From Eumeta japonica (taxonomy: Eukaryota; Arthropoda; Insecta; Lepidoptera; Psychidae), in the NCBI GenBank assembly GCA_005406025.1, contig BGZK01000097.1:682001-746000 (forward strand): DNA of 64,000 nucleotides, given 5' to 3'. Made by a program: the position numbers and the translations under genes. Position 1 is the stretch's first letter. The number at the start of each line of letters is the position of its first letter. The notes below the pieces were generated by a model, which worked only from the letters and a program-made list of their open reading frames with translations, did no database searches and was not told the DNA's origin. Shown here piece by piece: positions 46,546 through 58,205 of this stretch.

Positions 46546-47091
46546 ACGAACATTGTAACATATATACGAAAACCTGGGATATGTCAAGGGACATACGAAA
46601 TCGTTCAAAAAAAGGAGTGACATCCATAACATTAACACTAGACATAAAAACGATCTTACTGCTCGTAAAACCCGTCTAAGTAAAGTTAACAAGGCATTTA
46701 TCGGACAATATATGCGTTTTCATAATAAGGTTCCGACTGAAATTCAAAATTGGTAATTTAACAATTTAAACATTTTGTTAAAAGAAAGTTATATGGCAAG
46801 GGCTCTATTATAATGTATCTGAATAAATTAATGAAAAAAACCCATTGGATTGAACCGCTCGACTATCAGGTTGCTTCATGTTATTTCTAAATGTTTTACT
46901 AAGTTATTAATAACTAAATATTTTGTATGGATAAGAAATAAAGAACACACCTTGAGTTTCTTGCCTATTCTTCTCATGGTGAATTAACATTTGGAATAGG
47001 TGGTAATGTTAATGCCGAAATCAATAGTTTATGAAGCATTTAACGTGTAATTTCTGTTATATATGAAATAAAGCTATTTTTGATTTGATTT
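46546..47091 (+). mobile_element. Second, 5'-truncated LINE copy of the same family
   Basis: From CATTGTAACATATATACGAA onward it repeats the 3' part of the preceding element: GACATCCATAACATTA, TTAAAAGAAAGTTATATGGC, GCTCGACTATCAGGTTGCTT, TCTTCTCATGGTGAATTAAC and AATAAAGCTATTTTTGATTT. It ends in TTTGATTTGATTT, a short tail repeat usual for CR1/jockey-type insertions. It is 5'-truncated to about 0.55 kb. Confidence 0.8.
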
Positions 47092-48059
47092 AATAGTTAT
47101 CAGATTATCTTATTTCAAGGGTTTTTTTAATTTTCACTTGAGGGCCGTAAATATCATCGTATTTAAATGAACTGTATGCTATTTAATAATTTCCTTTATC
47201 GTCAAATGAAAGTCTCATCGAGATTAGTTCATCCGTACGGAATATTATCTCGAAAAAGCGTATAGAGGGGTGAACGAAAAATTAAAGAAGAATTTTTTGG
47301 TTACTTTATACGAACAAGTAACTGTATTGACTCAAAAAAAACGCAGTTACTTTAAAATCAAAACAGGCACTTCAATTATATGTATAGATATAACTAGTTT
47401 TTTGTCCCGAGCTCTTTCCTCATGTATGGTGATTCATTTATTAGCTATTTTGATTCTACGTTATTACTATCACTGTACGTAATAAAGACTAATATCAAAC
47501 AGGATTTTTATTAGAATAGCAAATTTCAAAGACAACATTTAATTGAAGACAAATAAAGCTTATTATTTAAATTATTACAAACATTTCCATTCACACATAT
47601 TTAATTTACATGTCTTGTTAGCGTCACATCTTTCATCTAAATATAATGTTTAGAAGAAAATTTTATGAATGTAGTAGAGTAGAACTAGTAAAATTACATC
47701 TAACGAAGATATTAATGAATACACGCATTTAGCTGTCGTTTGCCGTAATCCGTCTAAATTTAATACAATAACTGGTTGATACTAAAAAGTTTTAATTCGA
47801 GGTCTCAACCGAAAACCAAATTAAAACTACTTTAACACCTTTTCTTTTCGGGGAGTTGACTTACTCTGTCTTTATTTGTCCCAGCCACTCAGATTTTGAA
47901 AATCCTAAGCATGCTTGAAAATGGTGAATTTAAATTTCATGTCACTTAATCAGACTTCTTAAATACTTGCAGGTTAGTCCGTGATTTTTAAGGTAAGCAA
48001 TCAGATAAGATAGTAATATATCTCAAAACAACATTACACAATTATTATACTTCTGTCTA
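47092..48059. other. AT-rich non-coding DNA
   Basis: Nothing is recognised; the frame at 47270-47482 has no family match. Confidence 0.45.
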
Positions 48060-48320
48060 ATAATGCGTCGTACGTTAAGATTCCGCTTAGCGATTTAAGC
48101 AATCCTCGCCGATCTTTAAACGGCGACAAGAACGCGACAATAACTCCCCCGAGTTAAACTGCTGCGGAGCTTCAAAAAAGGGGCGGGTGGGGGTAAACGG
48201 CAACGCTGAGGCGGCGAATCCTCGTTATTTTTCCCGCAGATCCCCGATCCTCCACGAGATAGGCCCGCGTATTAGCTGCCTAAGCCTCGAGGTTTAGTAA
48301 TTCCTCGGCGCGGACGTGGG
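48060..48320. other. GC-rich island
   Basis: Includes AAGGGGCGGGTGGGGGTAAA, CTGAGGCGGCGAATCCTCG and GATAGGCCCGCGTATTAGC. A possible acceptor (TTATTTTTCCCGCAG, 48227-48241) leads to frames that close within 15 codons. The minus-strand frame at 48272-48472 is unrecognised. It is a candidate regulatory element. Confidence 0.35.
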
Positions 48321-48873
48321 CTTAACCGGCGCTTTTCGGGGTGCTGTTTGTTGAACGCCGAAAATATGGGGGTGCTGTCAGGTAATTTAGAAAATCTATG
48401 TAGCCTAACTCTATATATCGAACGGAGTAAACGGGGTAACTTACACGCTGAAATTTTTAAGGTTACCTTCATTCGTAAATTTTCAACATTTACTTTTTCG
48501 TCGTAGTCATAGAAATATATTTGTGTAACTAACTATTATTGCTAAATCGTGAGTCATCAACTTTTTACTGTTATCAACGTGTACAAAAACTGGTGTATGT
48601 CAACTCCGACCCGCGATTAGAGTTTACTTACACAATTTCACTTTTGTTAACACTCGATATCGTGCCCACTGATTTTCGTACCGCGGGCCGTATATATAAA
48701 TCGGTTCTTAACTTCAAAGAATCTTTTATGTCATATATGTGACATACGTAATGATTTAGCTGTATTAGTGTAGATGTTAAAGCAACTGCTAAACAAACTC
48801 ATTAATCCAACAACGTTACAATGTTTTACGTTTTAAACCCAACACCAGGGCAGATACACACATTTTTCCGTTG
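48321..48873. other. Non-coding DNA
   Basis: Nothing is recognised. Confidence 0.4.
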
Positions 48874-48947
48874 GGGAACAGCAACACCTGGAGATGTTGC
48901 TGTTCCCTACGCTTTTTCTTTTAACTCTGGAGAGTTAAAAGAAAGAG
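48874..48947. repeat. Two adjacent hairpins
   Basis: Hairpin one: GGGAACAGCAACA at 48874 and its exact complement ending at 48907, with an 8-base loop. Hairpin two: CTTTTTCTTTTAACTCT at 48912 and a complement ending at 48947 with one mismatch and a GG loop. The second is nearly loop-less. Confidence 0.75.
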
Positions 48948-49559
48948 CAATCAGTAATCGTAGAAATTGCAACCCCGCGGTCTAAAGGTCCCATACAGGA
49001 ATAAAGAAAGGCCATCGAGGCCTTGGAATGACTAGCGAAGGCGAGCTCCGAGGTACCGGTACAAGGTACCGGTACAAGGTGCATAAGGGAACGACGGCCG
49101 GAGATGCATATGTGGACAAAGGGCGCACACCGTCATTCGAAATTGCAGAGCGCAAGTAAAGGGGCACTTATGTGCAAATAAACTGCAGAGGTAACGCATG
49201 GTACGCAATAGGGGCGAACATATCGTGCGTAAATAAAGAATTAATTGATGATAGTGATATTATTGTGCTGGACCAGTCCGTGGTGACTGGGCGTAGGGGA
49301 TATTTTAAACTTTGTATGATTTATAGTTTCGTAATGGAATATTACCGGTATTGGAGTTATTTGCGATTTTGAGTGTTGTATAAATTTAAGTGCAGAACTT
49401 TTTGCGAAGGAACCGTAATACTTTGAATGAAATATGTTACTTTGTCATGCGTATGACATAAAATTTAATTTAATAAAAAATCTTAACAAAGTGTTGAATT
49501 TGCAAAAATGATCTAGGTAATGCGTTATGTAATGGTATATTCACAAGTAATAGAAAATG
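48948..49559. other. Non-coding DNA with a 13-bp tandem repeat
   Basis: AGGTACCGGTACA is repeated at 49051 and 49064 with a third partial unit. The neighbourhood (48970-49160) is GC-richer. Frames on both strands have no recognisable domain. Confidence 0.45.
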
Positions 49560-49985
49560 GGGTTAAAAACTCGAAGAAATTGAAAATATAGATGAATTGG
49601 AGATTTCACTAGAAATGACAGAGTTGATGTTAATAAAGGTTTATGACATGAAACTAGACCAATATATTGCCCATATTAACTTACGGATGTCAGACCTGGG
49701 CAAACACACAAAAACAAGACCAAAAGCTTATCACATGTCAAATAATCATGGAGAGAAGCATACTGAAAATAAAAACAATTGGAGAAAGACCGTAACAGTA
49801 TGGACCCGTAGGTTTCAAATGAAAAAAAAAAAACGAAAACAAAAAAAATGGTCTTATAACCCAAAAGAATAGCGAGTCTATTATGGCATCAAACAGTTAC
49901 AATAAGAGAAGAGTGGAAAAAGCTGGAGGAGGCTTTTGTGTCGTATAGACAAGCCGACACGATAACTCATATTTGTAATGTAATA
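49560..49985 (+). pseudogene. RTE-type LINE, carboxy-terminal fragment
   Basis: One frame reads ILTYGCQTWA (about 49672-49701) followed by IMERSILKIK, the conserved YGCETWT-like and MERxML motifs found near the carboxy end of RTE-type reverse transcriptase proteins. EEWKKLEEAFV-like sequence appears after a shift at about 49905-49940. An A-rich stretch (about 49820-49850) and stops break it. An apparent open frame at 49597-49872 is in a shifted register and is not the ancestral one. The end at about 49970-49990 carries short A-rich repeats. Confidence 0.7.
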
Positions 49986-50940
49986 GAATAAAAACAAAAA
50001 CATTTTATATATCAAGTGGTCTTATTGAAAAATGAATTGTATTTAAGTTTAGAAGACTCACTGATATATATACAGTATTGGCCCCACGACTTTGGTTACC
50101 AATCGAGTGTCCAAGCTTGTAGTCATAAGTGTTTTTCACATAATATTCTATTTAATAATAAGTTACTAAATCAAAAATACTATTAGCTCCTACTTATATC
50201 AATCCCTTTTTATGCGTTCCGATAATGGTTCGGATCGCTGTTCCAATTATGAGAAATTTAAATCTTCGGTTTTCTAAATGTCAACATTTATTAGAAATAA
50301 GATTATGTCGTAATCATTAAAATAATAATAGCATTTGCACAAAAACTTTCTTAAATAATACAGCCAGCTTATGCGTACAGTTTGCAACCAAAATACTTAG
50401 ATATATTACCGGCGCTCCGGCATACCTCAGGGGAAGACTCCGCGAAAGCGCCAGCGAATGCAGGAAGGAATGTACATACGAAATCCAATATTTCGTCATA
50501 TTTCATTTCGTGGGCACGGCTGGGTACATATGAACTTAAATGAAGGATGTTTTATGAAGCTAGAGACGATGCTTTATGAAATTTTGTGGATTAAATCAAT
50601 GAACTTATCCACACTAGGAGTGTGGAGTTTTGGAAAATCTTCTGATTTCAATCGTTGCCATGTAGCATTGTCATCTAATCTTTACGCTTTCGATATCTAA
50701 ATTTTCTGTAGTGTTTGATGCAATCGACTACACAATATTAGGGACAATACATATCAAACATCCATACTTTTGATGTTTCCGAACGTAAAAATCAATAATG
50801 ATATCAGTTTCAATACTGTATATTCATAGCATTTCGTATTTTCTAGAAAACATACTTAGCATCCACCACCGCTCTTTATTGTTCCGCTATTTATTGTTCC
50901 GCTCTTTCCATCCATCTTTCGCTAAAACTTACTAGTTAGG
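49986..50940. other. AT-rich non-coding DNA
   Basis: Nothing is recognised; the frame at 50458-50700 has no family match. Confidence 0.45.
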
Positions 50941-51145
50941 GGCGTCATCTCGGTAAGAAATGGTACCGGATTCAATTTTGACTATTGCGAATGTCGAATG
51001 AGGTTTTAATGAATGCGAATTAAACCAATTGCTCCGTGCCTCTGAGAGCACGTTGAATGTCGATTGCGGACAATGTCATCAGAACGGTGACAACGGTCGT
51101 TAACAGCCCTCAGTTCACACTGGGTCAATACAGAGAGGTCATTGG
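50941..51145 (+). mobile_element. tRNA-derived SINE, copy 2
   Basis: GGCGTCATCTCGGTAAGAAA and TGGTACCGGATTCAATTTTG (box-B-like) are followed by GAGAGCACGTTGAATGTCG, then GTCGTTAACAGCCCTCAGTT and ACTGGGTCAATACAGAGAGG. The head and middle match the copy at 18.03-18.19 kb, and the tail matches the scrap at about 6.18-6.26 kb. Confidence 0.62.
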
Positions 51146-52523
51146 TTAAACTTCTTCTATTTCATATAAAACAAATATTTCATTATGGTTCATAATTTCA
51201 TAAGCAAACGATATTTTTTTTTAATTTACTATACTTTATAGAGTGCTTTGTTGAATTCGATAGAAGAGTAACATGCTTAATAGACACATCCTCATCATGA
51301 TGGTCAATGGTGCACCACGGTCCTAGATTAAATGTGCTTATGGCATGGTTAGCTCACACTACGGAGGTGAAACATTTACCTTTGTAGCGTGAGGTACATT
51401 TGCAATGCGATGTTGTGACGCAGCGTTAATTTATATGTTATGTTTTCGCATCATGTTGAATCGCTTTGATGAGTGTCGGCTTTAAAAGCGTAAGTGCAAC
51501 TTTCGGTTGAATACGTCTTTGGCACAATGCGGAAGTATTTTTTTTTTTAATGTAATTATATTTATGATGCATTGTTGGCTTATTTATCTTTTTATACGTA
51601 TTATCTTAAATATACTATCGTAATCGTGTTTCAATAATACCTAAGTGAAAAACAAACCTAAATTTACTGTTAAAAATATTAAAATTGAATAAAACTTCAA
51701 TATTCAAGGCTAGACATTAAAATATATTAAACTCGGTTTTTAATAATATAAAAATATCCATTCTAAAAAACGGAAAAGCTTCATTTTCCTAAATTGAACA
51801 TCATGTACAAATAAAGTTTATTATTCGACGCAGTTTATTAATTGTCAACAATCAAAATTCTATTTCAATAATCGACGAATAATACTTAATTGAGACTACT
51901 GTTATAAATTTAATTTGATTTGATATCACAATCTCTACAACTCTTATTGGAGAACATACCATTCAAAATCACCAATGTTATAGTTAATATTTTACTTAAA
52001 TTTTTGTTTTATTTAAGCTAAACGTGTCTTATCAAGGCCCTTTGGGTTAAGCGTCAAATACAATCTTGGCTCAAACAACTCTCTTTTATCAACAATGGTA
52101 TTTCGTCACTCTTGCGTCTTCCCACGTTCATCCGGATTCTTGTTCATACATTATCATAAGTATTAGATGATACCTCTGTCGTGCTCTGCACTGAAGTGTT
52201 ACATGAGTAGCTCTTAATAAGATCTCACTTAATTTTTGTTTATGCTTACCTGCGTCCATAAAAAAATAATTTCTTTTAAAGTTCTGTCGGACCGTTCTAC
52301 GAATCCGTTCCCTTAGGGAAGGAACGCAGTAATATGTCGTAAACTCGAAGTATAACTTTCTATAACATTTTTATGACATCACAGGTGAAAATCGTTAGTT
52401 TATCAGAAAAAACTTGTGTTATCCCTCCAAACTTACAAAATCTCTTCAATCGATATTTCACGTCACGTATTCAACGTCGTCTGCGATACGTGTTGAGTGC
52501 TTTTAACTAAAAAAACACCTTCA
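51146..52523. other. Non-coding DNA
   Basis: At 51353-51405 a TAGCTCACACTACGGAGGTG stretch faces ACCTTTGTAGCGTGAGGT as an imperfect inverted repeat. Nothing else is recognised. Confidence 0.4.
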
Positions 52524-52571
52524 ACATATCCGGATCAGGAGCATCCGGATATGCTCCTGATCCGGATATGT
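52524..52571. repeat. Perfect 48-bp palindrome
   Basis: Two exactly complementary 21-bp arms (left arm 52524-52544, ACATATCCGGATCAGGAGCA plus T) flank a 6-base CCGGAT spacer. There is no mismatch, which stands out in DNA where other repeats are heavily diverged. Confidence 0.9.
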
Positions 52572-53725
52572 GGTGGGACAAAATAAACATAATCTTATAC
52601 TTTTCTTGTTCCACTATTTGCATTTGCCAAAAACTTGACATCAAATCCCATGTCGAGAAATATTTCATTGAATTTCAATGCATCAAAAAATTGTTTACTC
52701 TCGACAGTATACAAAACTTTATCTTAAAATTTTTAATAATTAATGCAAAATATCTATTTACCTTCTAGTTTTTAACTAATATAAGAGATACGAGTAATCA
52801 TTCATTGATGGTTCAATCCCTCCATCCGCTAATATTTCTCTCACTTTTTTTATGTGTAGCATTTTCCAGGGACAAACAGACTCGCGAGGCAGAGAATAAG
52901 TGTTTATCACCACGTATGGACCCTAACAACCTATGCGTTACCGACCGATTAGGTAGCAAAATCGAACTCATTGCAGATGTTTAATTATAAGAATACCAAA
53001 TTTAGGCATCATTGAACTCACTTTCAAATTACTATGAAACTTTTACCAATATTACATGAATAACTTCAACTTTTTCTGAATTAGTTCTTTACATCCAAAC
53101 GAATCAAATCAAATAATATTTCACGTCAATCGTCTCAATATTTTTTTCTGTGATGTATGCAGACGGACAAACAAACAAGCGAGAAACATGATGATATTTA
53201 ATTTAGTTATATAAGACTTATGGATATGAGTTATTTATTCTAAAATACATTGTGAATGCTCTTAAATATAGAACACTCTTCATCTTTTCTTAAATGAAAA
53301 ACAGGAATGCGATTGATGTACAAGAAAACTCATTTTTTTATGAATAAGAAGGAATATAATTAACAAAAGCAATCTCTTTTTCGTCGTAGACGTAGCATAA
53401 AAACAGCTGAGTAGCCCAGGAAATGAAATAGTGGTTTTGGCTAGAAAATCATTTTCCCTTATCACACGACAGAGGGCGTTCGAACTTGCCGATATCGCGA
53501 ACCGTTACAGTTTTATGAATTAATTTTCATATTTAGACATGAACTTAAGCGAGGTATTTGAATTATTTTCGAGGTATTTATGGAAGTCGGATATTATTTT
53601 ACAAAGGTAATTAGGGGGAAAATGACTTATTTTTTATTAATTACATTTTAAAGGTATTCAACCAAATATTTTTGGCTTTGCAATCAAATTCACGTGGGAC
53701 GTCACCAATGTTGTGTTTAGTCAAC
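52572..53725. other. AT-rich non-coding DNA
   Basis: A possible acceptor (AGCATTTTCCAG, about 52870) opens short frames in two phases, neither with a recognisable product. A GACGGACAAACAAACAAGCG word at 53161 suggests a scrap of the CCGT/GACAGAC repeats. Confidence 0.4.
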
Positions 53726-53776
53726 TTTCGAAAACTGTATTGTAAAAATATATTTTTTACAATACAGTTTTCGAAA
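53726..53776. repeat. Near-perfect 51-bp palindrome
   Basis: The left arm starting TTTCGAAAACTGTATTGTAA pairs with its complement ending at 53776. The arms are at least 23 bp with no mismatch and the loop is only a few A/T bases. Confidence 0.88.
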
Positions 53777-55389
53777 TCTAAATTGAACTAGTTTAGTTAA
53801 TAATCATTTGTAAAATCTTAAAGAAATAAAAAGTCCGACACCCCAAGATATAATAAAACAAAATGCAGAAAATTGAAACTTTTTAACTGTAGTTAGTAAA
53901 TGACGTTCAAAATAATTTGAATATCATGATGTAAATTTGGATAACAAGAAGTTGAGTTTCTCTATGAAACAAACGTGAGGAAATTGTAATTTCTTTAATT
54001 GAAAATTTCCTTAATTTCTTTCTCTGGCCGGAATGGATAATTAAACAGAAAGGAGATTCGCTGAATAAAGAATTCGTAATTTATCTTCTTCAAGGTTTTT
54101 TCCTTTTTAATGTATATACCTTTAATTGTATCTAAGTTTTTTTTTTCGCTGTTCCCCTTATTGCTGGTAAGTCTTGTAAAGGAATACAATATTTAAAAGC
54201 GTATGCAACTCGAATGTTTTGATGGTGTTTGTAACTTCTTGGAAATAGTAATCAATGGATTATTTACGTTTTGTAAAAACGATGTCATGATTTATAATGA
54301 TTGCCATGTTAAATATATTGTAGTATAGCATAGTCGTGAACATTACCAAAAAAAAAAAGAAGGAAAATATAATATAATTAATAAATTTTCTATAATGTAT
54401 AAACAATTTTTTGCATAAGTATAAAATATTATGTCATTATTAATGTGACGCAAACGTAGAACTTTTCTGATGTCATGACAGGAATTGTAAAAAGAATACC
54501 AGTAGATTTTCTCACAAACGTGACGGTATTGTAAAATAAAGGGGTAGCAAAGTGTAAAAATTACATTCGCTAATAGCTTTTTTAATACAAAACTTTGAAT
54601 ATTTGAGGATGTAAACTATAACCGGAAATTATTTGTGTATTCCAATTTAGAAACTAAGTTTTGTTTCTTTATTTTTTGTTACTTCACCTGAGTAGTATTT
54701 CAATATTAATAATAATTAATTAGGTGATCATATATCATATTAATTATACAATGATAATTAACCAACCACTTAATTAATTATATTGAATTTATAAAGATTT
54801 ATTACATCTACGCACAAGAAGCACTCAGAATCTCAATGGAGCTTTTCAAATAGGGAATCTAAAAATGAACACGGGCAATACAAAATTATGTTAAATACCC
54901 ATGTTGTATTTACTTCAGTAATACTTGAGAATTCTGTAATCGAATTTTCAGTTGGATATGTCTACTTTGAACAAAATAATAACAAGCAATAATTGGTAAA
55001 TAGTAGAGATGCAAGATTGCCGGAGTCGTGAGTTTGAGTTATCGGACGATTGAATGCTTTACAAATTAATTATTGTCTAAAAACATGAATTATTATTTGG
55101 TTCAACGATCGAAGAAAAAATTGAAATGAAAACTGCGTGGATAATAAAGGTGATAGTTTAGTAAGATCTAGTAGGAGGGACATTAAAAAAAGGTTACCAT
55201 TATAATTGGCCCTACCCGATTTACATTAAAATTATTTCACGTCAGTGGTGATTATTTTGGGAAGTTTTTAACATTTTAATGTTATATTATTTAATGTTTT
55301 ATTTCGCATTAAATTTTATTCTAATTTATTTAAATTAAATTAGCTGGGTATATCAGAAGAAAAATTAAAGTGGGATCAATGCAGTGGAG
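53777..55389. other. AT-rich non-coding DNA
   Basis: Nothing is recognised. Confidence 0.45.
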
Positions 55390-55760
55390 ATACGATCGCT
55401 GTATAGTATGTGCGGAGTGACTCGGAATGATAGATGTAGAAACAGTGATATTAGAGGGCAGTATGGTTTGAAAGAAAATGTAGTGAATAGAGTATAAATG
55501 GGAATGTTAAGGTGGTTTGGACATCTCAAAACGATGAATGAAAGTAGATTCACAAAACTAATCTATAGAGCGAATGTGTGTGATGGAAAGGTCGACAAGG
55601 ACCGCTCTAGCAAAACCTATGCAGACTATTTTGATGGCATATTAAAAGAAGGCCAGATTTTAAGCACCCGAAACCGATGAGCTTGTATGAAAAGATTGAT
55701 GGATTTCAGTGAGGCAAGACAGACATGCAAAGATTGCACCATTTGCAAATATTATAGTCT
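55390..55760 (+). pseudogene. LINE reverse transcriptase, carboxy-terminal fragment
   Basis: The frame reads SLYSMCGVTRNDRCRNSDIR, QYGLKENVVNRV, a stop, then MGMLRWFGHLKTMNESRFTK and LIYRANVCDGKV, followed by ILKEGQILSTRNR, a stop, and ACMKRLMDFSEARQTCKD. The W-F-G-H-L motif with the RANVCDGK and KRLMDxxEA stretches is the end of an insect endonuclease/reverse-transcriptase protein (non-LTR). It has two in-frame stops and no upstream reverse transcriptase, so it is a 5'-truncated dead copy. The clade is not certain. Confidence 0.72.
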
Positions 55761-57219
55761 CTGCCTTCTCTTCTGGAAAATAGGCGTGTGTTTATATAAT
55801 TATTATTACGATACTAAAAAATAATAGGAAATAGACTTTTAGAAAGAGAAATGAAAATAATGCAATAATTACACCACTTTTAAATTTTCATTGACTTTCT
55901 AATGATTTGTAAGTTTCGAAATGGGGACTATAAAAATTGATTAAGCTTGCGTACTACAGTAAATTGGTCATTTTCTTCTATAAAAAGAAGTAAGTAAAAC
56001 GGAGCGTCGGTCGCTTAGATTCCTTGCGCCGTCAGAGTTCAGACTACTAGTTAAGGGTCCTCTCGACTCGCACATGAGAGACGCGGAAAATGTCATCGCA
56101 AACAATGCGAGATTTTATCCGAAAAATATATTTGATTTATCGAGACTAATGCACAAATTTCACAATAAAAGAAATCACTCGACTATTTTCATACGAAATA
56201 CATTGATATTGATGGAAAAATAGTGCATAACAAATATAAACTAAGTTGTATAATTGACTCGACAATAAAAGATTAATTAGTATGTTGTGTGTTGATTTGA
56301 AATCTACCTATCAGATTTTATAGAAATCGATTCAAGGATTTTCGCTCGGTGGTACTAAACACGCCCTACGGCAGTAAGACGCGACTTTTGAATTCGACTT
56401 CAAATATTTCTGTGTGGCTAACGCGGTCTTCACTCAGGGTAGTTGGGAGAGTATTCTGCTGTAAACTCTAAGATGAACTTATAAACTATATGTTCTGTCT
56501 ATTTGTCTTCATGATTTCTGCGTCTCTTCTCGTAAATAGACAATGGATTTACTGATTTACAATATTTGACATGCTGATATACACACCGTATATAAAATAT
56601 AATCTAGTGTTTATATACATATTTGCCTCTAAGTCTTATTGTGATTGCGTAAGTTTAAATCAAGTTTGATTAATTTGATGCGTCTTTTCTTATCTAAGTT
56701 TGTAAAATATAAGTGAATCATTAGAAAAATTGTTATGCCAGTAACAGAAAATTAGTCATTATTATTATTTCGTAATGAACTTTGCTATTATTAAGGTCAT
56801 ATTCGTTTGCTCAATTGGCTAAAAGAGCGTAGAGGGGCTAGAAGAACATAAGAATTAAGAAAAATAGGAGGATTGGTTGAAATCGAAAATGAGATCAATA
56901 TCCAATTTCTAATTGAATGAGTGTCAGGCTTAAATCGAATATTGATAAAAATGAAAGAGCAAAACAAAATCGTCTATTCACACGTAACGAATCTGTAGGC
57001 AAAAGTTAATTGATTTATGATATAGTTTTACGATGTTACTTTCATTGCTATCAAAATAGTAAAAGCAAAACTTTTAACTACTTCTCAATATGTATTGAAT
57101 AATAATTAACTAACTATCTTGTGCCCACTACTTATCCCGCGTGAGAATAAAATTAATTATGGCGTGTTTTATACTCAGCGCTATTTATTTCTGTCTTGAT
57201 TTCAAATATGTTCTACATT
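55761..57219. other. AT-rich non-coding DNA
   Basis: A balanced patch lies at about 55990-56110. Nothing is identified. Confidence 0.45.
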
Positions 57220-57550
57220 CTAATTCTATTGTGTGTTCCGACTTTGATCTCTTTCTTAATAACAATCCCAGCATTGCATTCATTCATTGGCCAACGTTCA
57301 GTTCACTTCTAATCCTCATGCTACTCTCGTTCACAGTCATAATAGCGCTCTCGATCTCAGTCATTCAATAAAACGACCATAAATGTCGCAATTTACTTGC
57401 GTTGAATTCTCAATCTGTTACGTTCATGTATGTGGTACTGTTCATGGTCCGATGTCGATCGTAGTGTTGTTCTTAGTTTCGATACCGGCCCCAATTTCGA
57501 TTTCACTTTCATTTAGTATTATCGTTCTAGTCTCGATCCTGATCTATAGA
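57220..57550 (+). repeat. Degenerate hexamer tract
   Basis: Six-base words such as TCTCGATCTCAGTC, GTCCGATGTCGATC, CCAATTTCGATTTC and AGTCTCGATCCTGATC recur, mostly in period-6 register. The hydrophobic frames at 57141-57371 and 57383-57568 arise from this composition and are not credible genes. Confidence 0.5.
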
Positions 57551-58160
57551 GACCTGACTACCAATTAATCGATTATTCCAATGCTAGAGCGCTGAACTGT
57601 TTCCTTTGACAATGTATTGATTTAATATGTTACTTTGCAAAATTAATGGAGGTGTTATATATCTGCAGGCTAAGCATCGCAACACCGTACGCGAGTCAGT
57701 ACGCAGTAAACGTATAGGAAAAATGCACGTCTTTTATTCGTCAATTAGAAACTTTTTTTTGTGTCACACAATAAATAGACAATTTGAAAATATGACGTTA
57801 ACACCATATTTATATCTCCATATTGCTAGTAAAAATACCTATAAAAATTTGCGGTATCCTTATAGATAAATGTTCGTTTTCAACTATATTTTACAGAAAA
57901 CTTCGCCCGTGGAAATCCGGACCGCAAACCGCAACCGGAATGTTAGTGATTTTATGAAACTAGTTTCACTATAAAATAGACCTTCCCCTCGTGTTCCACG
58001 CCGAGAGTTTCAGTTTCTGAAACTGCTCGCGGTCGAATTCATTATGAGAGCAAACAACGTGTAGTCTAAGAGACGACGACCCTATAGCTTGTTATCTTTG
58101 GGGTACAATAAACTGTCGCCTTATTAAATGTACTAATAAAATAGACACAGTAACCTATCA
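57551..58160. other. Non-coding DNA
   Basis: A good acceptor (AACTATATTTTACAG, 57882-57896) is followed by a GC-rich stretch, but the phase-1 frame is short and not hydrophobic (ENFARGNPDRKPQPEC). The CTTCGCCCGTGGAA word hints at a repeat instead. Confidence 0.4.
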
Positions 58161-58161
58161 T

Positions 58162-58162
<1 letters not shown>

Positions 58163-58203
<41 letters not shown>
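58163..58203. repeat. (AT)n microsatellite
   Basis: About 20 uninterrupted AT units. The overlapping minus-strand frame at 58066-58248 (YIYIYI) is an artefact of it. Confidence 0.9.

Positions 58204-58205
<2 letters not shown>

Noticed and set aside
49597..49872. 91-codon Lys-rich protein
   Set aside because: The ancestral coding register of this LINE fragment is a different frame; the open frame is a shadow with an A-rich run.
57141..57568. Two hydrophobic small proteins
   Set aside because: The sequence is a degenerate hexamer tract with no family resemblance and no start context; the hydrophobicity follows from T-rich composition.
57897..57950. GC-rich exon after TATATTTTACAG
   Set aside because: The phase-1 frame is short and polar, and the CTTCGCCCGTGGAA word is typical of a dispersed repeat.
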